Source: Leucosporidium creatinivorum (taxonomy: Eukaryota > Basidiomycota > Microbotryomycetes > Leucosporidiales > Leucosporidiaceae). Taken from it: a stretch of DNA of 64,000 bases. Below the pieces are notes generated by a model. It made no database searches, was not told the DNA's origin, and saw only the letters and a list, made by a program, of their open reading frames with translations. Below are positions 19,087 to 28,474 of this stretch, piece after piece (position 1 is the first letter of the stretch; the number at the start of each line of letters is the position of its first letter). Made by a program: the position numbers and the translations under genes. Location: NCBI GenBank assembly GCA_001600635.1, contig BCKL01000007.1:458303-522302 (forward strand), written 5' to 3'.

Positions 19087-19708
19087 TCACCATAAGTCCT
19101 CCTTGCCCAACTTCTTCTGAGCTGCCTGCGACCCGCCCCTGAGGCACAACCCTTCCAGCTTCTCCTCGACGGCAATCTCGACCTTCGGACTTGACCTGTC
19201 CTCCCTCTCCCTGAGCTTCTCCCGCTTCATCTTCTCCCGCTCCTCCTTCTCCTTCCTCTCGGTTTCCTCTCTCCCTTCCTCGTCACCCTCTTCGCCCTCC
19301 TCCTCCTCCTCCTCGGCGCCATCCGGGTGCACCTCGTTCCAGCACTTCAGCTCCTCCCGCCAGAGCTCCTTGACACAAGGCTTGCAGCTCGATCCACAGC
19401 ACTCCCATGGCTCCGGTGCTGGAGGTGCTTTCTTGCCCCTGGCAGCGGTATACAAGTCGGCGAGACGGGAGGGAGCGAGACGGCGAGCCTTGAGCTTGAC
19501 GAGGAAGGGGGAGCGTTCGAGCAGGTCGGCTTCGTCCATGGCGGATGGTAGGCAGCCGGTCGAGTAGCTCGGAATGCGCTCGTGCTGTAGCTTGGCAGCT
19601 CGTGAAGAGACTAGCGAAGTGGCGGAGAGTGAGCTTGCTCGGGCGCGAAAGTCGACGGCCAAAGCCTTAAGCAACCGCGGTCCGCCTTGCCTTTCGCTTA
19701 CAATTCAT
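19087..19708 (-). CDS. OXLD1-like protein (oxidoreductase-like domain), mitochondrial
   Basis: The core PAPEPWECCGSSCKPCVKEL is the short Cys-rich oxidoreductase-like domain (CCxxxCxxC pattern) found in human OXLD1 and yeast YPL107W, mitochondrial proteins of unknown role. It is followed by an Arg-kinked Glu/Lys-rich coiled segment. The start is uncertain. One model uses ATG at 19708, a seven-base first exon, a 91-base intron (19611-19701, GTAAGC to CTAG) and yields a presequence-like start MNFSSRAAKLQHERIP. The other uses ATG at 19539 (MDEADLLERS) in a good context. I favour the first because the added residues suit mitochondrial import, though it puts the start only 41 bases from the divergent GCNA start. 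Frame between the two starts is open in the spliced form. Confidence 0.65.
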
Positions 19709-19749
19709 CTTGATCTCTCAGAGCACACTTTACACGTCTATACAGCTCT

Positions 19750-22700
19750 ATGGCCGCTGCCTACGATTCAGACAGCGAGGAGGACCTTCCCACGCTCGAC
19801 GAGTTCTTGAGCAGAAGGCGCTGGCCGCCCAAATCGCCAGCCATCGTCCTACAGCAGCAAGAGACGGTGGTCGCGGTGTCTGTAGCTCCCAACACAGCTA
19901 CCACTGCTCTTTCAACGTCCCAATTCACCGTACAGAGCCCCAGCAAGCCTCACTCAACTCCAACAACTCGCCGCCCACCTCGGCTCTCCTCGCCAGCAGC
20001 TGCTGCACCACCACAGCAGACCACCCCCATCACCTACAGCCAGCACACCGAACCCTCTTCATCCGCCCGTCGCCGCGCACTCGCCGACGAGCTCTTCCCT
20101 CCTTCACCCCCCTCCGCTCCACCGCCGCAACCCACCTTCACCACCCGAACCGATCTGTTCAGCTACAGGGAGCCTTCCCCTTCTATCATCTCAGACTCGG
20201 AGCCAGATCTGCCCTCGCCTGTCAAGTCTAGGAGGAGCGAAAAGGGGCGGGAGGAGTCGGCGAGGGTGCTGCAGAGGAGGGAGTCGAGGGAGAGCTTTTG
20301 GGTTGAGGATAGTGAGGATGAGAGGGTGCAGCAGGAGCGTAAGGAGGAGCAACATCGAAGGTGGGTGTTTGTCCTCGCTATCGTATCGAAGCCGCCGAGC
20401 TGATTGCTCTCGCTCTGACAGCTCGGCGCTGGCTGTACCCTCGAATCCCACCAGAGGACCTCGCTCGAAAGGGCGAGCATCAGTAGCGGTCTATGATCTC
20501 GACTCGGAGGATGAAGCATCGTTCACTGCGGCTCCTGCGGCGCAAGACCACGGCTTCGGCGTTGAAGGCTTGCTCATCCAGTCAGTCGGGTTTCCTTGCG
20601 CGGTCGCACGCAAGCTGACTCGGCGCCTCTCTCCCACAGCGACCCTATCACCACCTCCTCGCGTACCCCTTCGGACCGCCCTCAGCTCCCCCTCGCCGCC
20701 GACACACCTCGCGCCGCCAAGCCAGTATCGGCGAAGCCCCCTGCTACTCTCCGCCGACGCATCACCATCTCAATCCTCGACTCCGACTCTGACTCGAGCT
20801 CCGACTCTGAGAATGCCGTCTCCAAGCCTCGTCAGGTCGCACCCTCAGCCCGCCAGAAGCAGAGCGAGGAGGTGGAGGTCATTGTGGATGACGCGGATGA
20901 CGAGGAGCCGCAAAAGAAGGCTGCGAAATCTAGCTCGAACGAGCTTGTCGTCACTCTGCCGTCGGAGAGGTCGATGGGAGGGACGCCAATTCGCAGAAGG
21001 TCGGAGACGCCCGAGCAGCAGATCTTTGACGACGAGGATCCGAATGACGGTGTACTGGTGTAGTGTGTCTCTTTCGCACTTCTTTATCTCTCTGTGAGGT
21101 CTGCGTAGACGATGCTGACCGTCCTCTCGCCACAGCGAGCCGACTCCTCGCTCTCGCAAGCCCGTCAAGCTCCCTTCCTCCGTCAGCGAAAGTCAGCCTC
21201 CCAGCCCTAGTCGCACACCTGGGAAAGCTCGCAAACCTATCGGACCGAGCAAGAGAAGCGTGTCGATTGATCTGACGGGTAGCAGCGATAGTGACAGCGA
21301 GGAGGATGCGCCGAAGGCGGTGAGCACGATCAGCTCGCGAGCGAGCGAAGAGCGCTGAGCTGACCAAGTTTCCTCTCATACTGCTCCTAGACAACTACTC
21401 GTCCTCCCACGATTCTCTTCCCACCTCCTCGTGGTCCTCCCAAGCCTCGTCTCACACCCGCCGTTGCCGCTACTCCCACATCAACGCCGAAACGTACCAA
21501 ATCCACACCCTCCATTCCCTCGCGCAAACCCACGACCCCTACTCTCCTCACCGACGCTCAACGCGAATCCCTACCCCTCAAACTCATCGTCGAGCTCGAT
21601 CGAGCCGTCTTCCGCAAGAGTTGGAGTGGAGGGAAGTGTATTGATGGGCCGGGGGAGGCGACGGGCGTGGGATTGCCCTCGGGGATTGAGATCAAGTGGA
21701 ACAAGAAGCTGAGGAACACGGCGGGGAGAGCGAGTTGGAAGAGGTGAGTTCGATGGCTCGTTCCGCTGAGCCTCGGCGAGGGGAGAAAGCTGATCTGTCG
21801 TCCCACTCAGGGTCAAGACGGGCGGCACGATCACTCATATCACCTCCATTGACCTCGCTACCAAGGTCACCGACACGGAGGAGAAGCTGCGCCATACACT
21901 CGCTCATGAGCTGTGTCACATTGCGGCGTGGGTTCTCAGCGGCGAGCTCAAGCCTCCTCATGGCGAGTGGGTGCTCTTTCCACTCGCGTCACTGCCTCAT
22001 AATACGATGTTGACATATCTTCCCTGTTTCGCAGTGCTTTCAAGCTCTGGTAGGTCGCGTCTCGTGCTAAGCTCTTCGTCTCGGCGCTTGCTAACCTCTC
22101 GATGTTGCTCGCGCAGGGCCAAACGCATCATGTCGGTCCGATCCGACATCACCATCACTACAACACACTCCTACGAGATCTCTTACAAGTTCCGCTGGCA
22201 GTGCCAGAACACCTCTTGCGCCAAAATGTGAGCTCGGCTGCTGCTCCGTGTCTCCGCTCTTCGCTCGGAGAGCTGACCCTGTTCGCCTCCCCGCCTCCTC
22301 CAACGTACGCCCTCGCAGCTTCTCTCGTCACTCCCGCTCCATCGACCCCTACTCGCAAGGCTGTCCCTGCGGCTCGAGGCTCGTCGAGATTGATGCGGAT
22401 GGGAAGCCAAAGATCGTGCGAAGGACGCCGGCGAAGAAAAGCGGATGGCAGGAGTTCTTGGCGGTGCGTTGAGCTCTATCTCTCTCTCTTGCCCTTCCAC
22501 CGAGACTCCTCATTTGGCTTCAGACTCGAGAAGCTGACCCGTTCTCTGCTCGCCGCCCCTCCCCCCCCCGCTCGCCGCTCTCCTCTGTACGCCCAAACAG
22601 GTCACGGGTCCCGCTGTTCGTCTTGAGAACCCAGGGATCCGCAACGACGACGTCTTCAAGGTGGTTGCTGAGCGGTATCGAGCGGCCAAGAGTGCGGCCG

Positions 22701-22767
22701 AGGCGAGGGAGGGAGCTGATGGAGAGCAGAGGGGGCTGGAGGAGGGGATGGGTAGATTGGGAGTGTG
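19750..22767 (+). CDS. GCNA/ACRC-like SprT-type metalloprotease
   Basis: About 800 residues. The first 500 are disordered, acidic and Ser/Pro-rich, and contain several SUMO-interaction-like motifs: ITISILDSDSDSSSDSE and VSIDLTGSSDSDSEED are the clearest. The C-terminal SprT-like domain starts near LKLIVELDRAVF and carries the zinc-protease motif HELCH inside TLAHELCHIAAW. A zinc-ribbon-like part follows (WQCQNTSCAKIFSRHS, then CPCGSRL). After an intron the protein ends with a short HMG-like tail (FKVVAERYRAAKS). This order, acidic SIM-rich region, SprT domain, zinc ribbon, matches GCNA/ACRC, which clears DNA-protein crosslinks in a SUMO-linked way in animals. Role in this fungus is inferred. 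About nine introns with CTGAC motifs were joined; the frame stays open to the stop at 22767. Confidence 0.87.
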
Positions 22768-23185
22768 AGGATATGGTGCAAGATGAGCTTCTGACCTCCT
22801 TCGCTCCTGACTCGTGAGACTCCGAGACTTCGCGACGAGGGGCTGCCGCAAGACTTCGAGCACCGAAGAAAGAGAAGGCGGACTTCGTGCTTGAGACTGC
22901 CCAGCTACAGCTTCGGAAGGTCGGTCCCTCTACTTAATTCCTAACCTGAAAGCCAATGCTGTGCTCGGCAGAGAGCGTGTTCATCTCGATCGCTTCTCAG
23001 GCTTCGGACCACTGCGTGCTCGGCGCTCGCTAGAGCTCTCTTTCGCGGGCGACAAACCATGAATGATGCAAAGAGCCCTCCAGAGACGGAGAGTTTTGAT
23101 GATGATTAAAAGACGGTACTAAAAGAATGACACAATGCGAAACCCCTCTATGAATGAATCCGAACCGAAACCGAGCGCGCCGAGC
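22768..23185. other. Convergent intergenic region
   Basis: Shared 3' flank of the GCNA-like and phosphate transporter genes, about 420 bases. It has an AT-richer patch near 23,095-23,135 that may hold 3' end signals. No gene seen. Confidence 0.4.
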
Positions 23186-25655
23186 CTACGAGGTGAAGTG
23201 GGGAGCGTTGAGGATGATGCCCATGAGGCAACCAGCGATGGTCCCCACGACTGGGACGGTTATCAACCATCCACTGCATGATTTGGAAGGGTAGGAGTCA
23301 GTGGAAGCGTCCTGAGGGCGACGAACGAGCTCGGCGACGGCGGAGGTTCGGCGAGGACGAAAAAAAGGCAAATACGTACGCAAAGATCCAGGCTAGCGTA
23401 CGGAAATTTACTGCACGAAGTTCACCGTTGCAAAGGGCGACGCCGAGAGTAGCTCCAGTGATGCACATCGTCGTACTGAGGAGGAAGAGCGGGTCAGGAA
23501 GGCCCGAGGAGAACTTTGAGCCGCAGGGCTCACCTGACGGGCAGTCCGTAGTTGGAAGCAAGGATGACAGTCTGGTGTAGATGGTGAAGTGGGTGAAGGA
23601 AGGTACAGAAGCTCAAGGTCAGCTACAGCGGCGGAAAACGGCCTCGGCGAAGGCGACTCACGATGGCGGCTCCAAGCTCCATCGAGAATCCACGCGAGGG
23701 CGAGTGAAGGGTGAGGTTGTTTCCGAGGACCTTCATGATGTTGTAGCCGTAGGTAGCGAGCTGTTACAATCGGAAACGAGGTCAGCAAAGCGCCGTGGCG
23801 AAGTCGAGCCTGAGATGCCGACTCACTCCGACGACAAGCATGGCTCCTCCGAAGACGAGAATCCAGATGGGAACAGGGTTCTTGGAAGTAGAGAACTCTC
23901 CAGTGGACCAGATGTGGTAGATGGCGGCGTAGGGGCCGATGGCGTTGGAGACCTATCGCCGAGAAGGTCAGCTCGATCGTTCGGGCGAGGCTGCGCATCA
24001 CTACTACTCACATCGTTGGCGCCGTGGGCGAAGGAAGCAGTGCAAGCGGTGAGAACCTGGACGAACGAGTACATGTGCTCGACCTCGTTGGGGTACTGCT
24101 TGGCGGCGGCGTGCATCTTCTCCATACGAGCGTGGTGAGCGGTTCCCTCCTTGCCAATCTGCTCGGCGTGGATGTCGATCGAGGTGCCGTGAGTGAGGAC
24201 CTTCTTGATCCAGGGAAAGGCCTTGTAGCGGAAGATGATGTAGAGGTTCTTGGGCTCGGCCCAGGCGCCCTCGATGGGGTGCTCGTCGACCTTCTCGAGC
24301 TCCTTGAGGTTGGAAGGGTGGTTGTTGGCGGTAGCAGCGGGGGTGCCGTGGGTCTTCTCCGATCCAGACTCGCCATCATCAGAGACAACGGGGACTGTAG
24401 AGGGTGAGAGCGAGAAGTCAGCGCTGCCCTTCGGCGATAGTCATCCGAGCTGACTCACCCTTGAACTCATTGCCATCCTCGTCCTTGCGGATGCGGTAAT
24501 CGGGAACGTGGGTAGGAGCAGCGTCGCTTCCAGCGTCCTCGGGAGCAGCGCGCCACCAAAGAGCGGGACCGAGGAAGAAGTGGTAAAAGCGAATGGCTGG
24601 GGGGCGAGCAGCGAATTAGCTCCAAGACTCGTCGAGGAGAAGATACGGAGACGCACTGTAATCCTTCTTGATGACCTTGGCGTGAACGTAGGGAAGCCAG
24701 AAGAGGCAGGACATGAACGAGACGACGGCAGCGGTTCCGACAACGGCAGCGGCGGTGGCGCTCTCCGAGAGCTTGTTGAGGCCGAGCGAGGGGGCTCCCT
24801 TGTAAACTGTGAGCGCAGGGGGGCAGTCAGCAAAGTGAGGAACGCGAACCGAGCCGCTGAACGTGCCAATGGACATGGTCATGACAGCCGAGACGATGAA
24901 GAAGACGATGGGTCCAGTGAAGAGGGCGTAAGGGATGGGGTTCTTGCGGGCGAGAACACCGAACCTAACGAGGAGGTAGACGATGGCGGCGAATCCAGCC
25001 GAGATGGCGGGAGCGATACCGAAACCGGCGAAGATGGTAGCAAGTCCCTTTCCTCCGTTCCATCCCCAGTTGACGGCGTCGGCGCCGCCGACAGCGACTC
25101 CGACACCAGCGACGGCCGAGACGATCGAATACGTGGTCGAGACGGGCCACGAAAGACGGGTGCAGATGGTGAGCCAGACGGAGGACGAGGCGAGGGCGCA
25201 GGTGAAGGCGAGAAGTTGGACTCCGGGGTCGCTGCGGAAGATGGAGGCGGACTGTTGAGAGCGAGACTCGTCAGCTGCAGCCTCGCTGCGTCTGCGTAGA
25301 AAGTAACTCACAATGATCCCGTTCTTGATGGTATCAGCGACGCGAGCACCGACAGTCACAGCGCCGAGGAACTCCATCACGGCGGCAGCGAGGCAGGCTT
25401 GCTTCATCGTGAGCGACTTGGACGAGACCGAGGTGGCAAACGAGTTGGCCACATCGTTGGCTCCGATGTCTGTGGTGGTGGAGAGGCTTAGGTCAGTCAC
25501 TGGGCGAGAGCTGGGAAAGCGAGAAGCCGGCGGGAAAGAGCGCCGAGGAGTGAACGAGGCCCTCCTTCTACGGATTCGCACTTACTGAAGGCATCGAGGG
25601 CGCAAAAGATGGTACCAAACGCAAACAAGTAGTCATACTGGTGCATAGCAGGCAT
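23186..25655 (-). CDS. PHO89: PiT family phosphate transporter (PHO89-like)
   Basis: Sodium- or proton-coupled inorganic phosphate symporter of the plasma membrane, about 630 residues. Both copies of the PiT signature are present: IGANDVANSFATSVSSK near the N-terminus and SFAHGANDVSNAIGP in the second half, each spanning or beside an intron. Other helices are typical, for example RLSWPVSTTYSIVSAVAG and NYGLPVSTTMCITGA, the paired PVSTT motifs. A large hydrophilic loop separates the halves. It ends in GIILNAPHFTS. The start MPAMHQYDY at 25655 follows a likely spliced 5' leader. About nine short introns. The family call is firm; the coupling ion cannot be read from sequence. Confidence 0.93.
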
Positions 25656-26884
25656 GGCGAATGTCGTAGCAGCCGAGACGGGCTGGACGAGGTCGGCGAA
25701 GGGGGAAAGAGGTCGAACGGGTGAAGAGAAGAGAAGAGGCGAATGCACTGGCGGCTTTTTAAACCCACACTCACAGAACGTGCGATTTGGCGAAGTTGGT
25801 GGACCTCATGCCCTCGAGGCAGCGGAGGCCAAGATGGCAAGCCAAGGCCAAGCTTTCCCCCCTCAGGTTCGAGATGGCCCAGAAAAGGTGAAGACTCTGC
25901 TTCCTGAGCTGCTGAGAGGGGTTCTGTACAGTCATAGAGTGAGAGAACGCTGTACTATACTGTCGAGCGATTCGGTTGGCTTCGAGAGGAGAGATGAGAG
26001 TGAAGAGGAGCGAGAACGGATCTGAGACATTCATCTTGCCCCGACCTCTCGCTCGGACGACTGCACGTTTCTCCCTGCAAGCGAGCAAACGAGCAAGCGA
26101 AGTGTTTGGAATTGGTGAGGGTCAGCCGGGCCACCGGAAAGTGCCCTCGCGACCTTCCTCCTCCTCCTCCGCTGCCGCCGAACTTCCTCCTCGGCGCCTC
26201 GCCCAGCCACACGTTGTTGGGGACTCACAGAGTCGCAGAAGGTGAGGGCTTGGTTGTGAGGGGGAGCTGAAGTCGTTGAAACGTTTTTACTGACCTCAAG
26301 AGGTCAAGGAGAGGCTGTCGGTCTCTGCACGAGGAGCAAGTTGACGATCGCCGAGATGCTCCAGTTTAGACCGCCACACAAGACAGCCTTCAAGCTACCG
26401 GGAGAGCTAACAGGATGCGTGTCGTACATGGATGCTCTGACTTGACGCTAGTGGCGATAAGTGGTCAGCTAGTTGTCAGTGGCGAGATGGCGGCGCTGCT
26501 CGGCTTAGGCAAAGTCTCGGCGAGGCCGGGACTCCGCTTGGAAGAGGCAGCAGCTTTGCGATTAAGCGGTCCATGTAGCACTCCAAGGACCTGCTGAAAG
26601 CACCTCTTGCCCTACAAGCAGGACGTGACGAGCTCGCCCTCGAGCAAGTTCTCGGCGATGAGCACGAGGGCTCTCGAGACGGCTGACTTGGCTACAGCAA
26701 CGCTCTGCCTCGTCTGAAAGCTATCTAGAGTTATACACTACAGAGCTGGATGAGAGGCAAGTCATTCAGTTCCGCTGAAGCTAAATGACCCCTCTCTGTT
26801 CGGTAGGTTTCTCGCCTCGCCCGACTCTGGCTTGCCGGCTTGCCCTCCCGCCGCGACCTGGCTCGCCTGCTCGCGCGACTCAAG
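25656..26884. other. Divergent promoter region of PHO89 and RAD51 paralogue
   Basis: About 1.2 kb without a supported coding gene. On the minus strand a probable 5' UTR intron of PHO89 occupies 26075-26228. A CACGTT hexamer, a weak form of the yeast Pho4 site, is at 26210-26215, but one hexamer is not evidence of regulation. The remaining sequence contains only short frames. Confidence 0.45.
26075..26228 (-). other. Probable 5' UTR intron upstream of PHO89
   Basis: A GTGAGT donor at 26228, a GGCTGACC branch motif and a TTGCAG acceptor at 26075 fit this genome's intron pattern. It is 420 bases upstream of the PHO89 start codon and on the same strand. A second possible leader intron has a GTGAGT donor at 25774. 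Confidence 0.45.
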
Positions 26885-28217
26885 ATGGACGACATGCCGG
26901 TGCTGAGGGACGTCGAGGGGAGCCCGGGGTCTAAAGAAGCTGGTGAGCTTACCTTCTGTACCTCATCACACTTCCGACGCGTGCTAAACTACAGTTGCTC
27001 GCGCAGGAAGTCAAGCGATTCTGATGGCCACGACGGGTCTCACGGAGGCAGAGCTGGCTTTCGCGACACTCGAAGAACTTCCTCTACATCCAAACCTGCC
27101 GCCTGCCACCCTCCGCGACCTTCAGAGCTCAGCTCTCGTACAACTCGCGACTGCTCCCACCTTCGGCACCGATCTCCTTCGCAAGGCGCTGTATCGCGAG
27201 ACTCCCTCGACGCAGAGTCATCAGAAACGCTACTCGACTACACTGCCCGAGCTGGACGAGCTGCTAGATGGCGGATGGGAGGCTGGCGAGGTGGTGGAAA
27301 TCGCCGGGAGCAGGGAGAGCGGTCGCTCGGCGCTGGTGCTCTACACTCTTCTCCACCATCTTCTCATCCACACCAACAATCGAGCTGTCTTCATCCATAC
27401 CTCGCCGAGCTTCGAGGCTGCTCGCTGCCGCTCCATCCTTCACGTCCTCATCGAGAATGAGCGCTCGAACGGTGCATCGTTCGACTTTCAAGACGGCCAT
27501 ACCCTCAGCACGGACGAGCTAGCAATCAAGACGCTAGGTCGCCTTGCCGTGCTGCACCCCTTTAGCGCAGCGCAGGCGCTCGAAGGACTCGTCGCTGAGG
27601 TCGAAAAGAAGGAAGAGGGTCTCGAGAAGCTCGGCATGGTGGTGGTTGACTCGGTAGAGACGCTTCTCGGTGGAGAGGCTCTCACACAACCCTCGCCCGA
27701 AGGTGAGAAGGGTGATTCGTTCGAGATGGACCTCGCTAACGCCGTTCCCTTCGAAGGTCATGCTACTCTCGTCTCCTTTGCGCGTCAAGTCAAGTCACTC
27801 GCCCGCTCACATGCACTCACGGTCTTTGTGAGCTTCCTGGCCTGTGCTCAGAGTCTCCACGCTAACCTCTTGGGCCCCGCAGCTCGTCAACGCTGCCTCA
27901 ATCTCCTCGACCGCCGTCGTTCCTCCCGTCACGTCACTTCCGCTACAGCAGCCAAACGTCAAGCCGACTCTCGGCGTCACTCTCACTTACCTCACCGACT
28001 TGACCATCTGGACGACTCGGGCAGAGACTATCTGGGGGAGCGAGGGCAAGGGCAAGTTTATCGCCGAAGTCGCGAGGAATCGTCGAGGCGAGGCGAGGGG
28101 CTGGGTCGGCTTTGACTTGGTGAGTAATGCGCTCCTGAACCTCTTGCTATTCGCAAGGCAGTCAGCTGATACTCGGTCCTGCAGAGTGATGGGCTTACGC
28201 TCAGGCCGATTGACTAA
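26885..28217 (+). CDS. RAD51 paralogue (RecA-fold recombination protein) with altered Walker A
   Basis: RecA/RAD51-family protein of about 380 residues, likely nuclear, acting in homologous recombination. Exon 1 starts MDDMPVLRDVEG; the next exon holds LPELDELLDGGWEAGEVVEI, the block that precedes Walker A in RAD51 paralogues. Walker A reads GSRESGRS (about residues 120-127), with Arg where the family has Lys. Walker B is GMVVVDSVETLL. After an intron come LVNAASISSTAVVPP and TYLTDLTIW, and a last short exon ends GLTLRPID. Four exons join in frame. RAD51D or XRCC2-type assignment is a guess; the fold call is solid. The missing Lys suggests weak or no ATP hydrolysis. Confidence 0.82.
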
Positions 28218-28474
28218 GCACGGTTGAGGGCGTTCCGAGGGAATTTCAGGGCGAGAGCAGGACGCAGACAGTGTTGTTGCACCGATCTACCAATATGAAG
28301 AGCATCACCGCCTCTCAGCGATCCCTGAGCTCGCTACCGGTGTTCGAAGGCTCGCCGGGGTGAGAGCGAGGGAGCGAGAGCGCCGGAGCGAAGCGAATAC
28401 GCTACATATCACGCCGATTACAAGTATACAAAAGGCCAAATATACGGCAACACTTATATCGAGCCCTAAGCCGC

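Noticed and set aside
26210-26215. Pho4-type site CACGTT upstream of the phosphate transporter
   Set aside because: A single hexamer is expected by chance and no CACGTG was noticed nearby.
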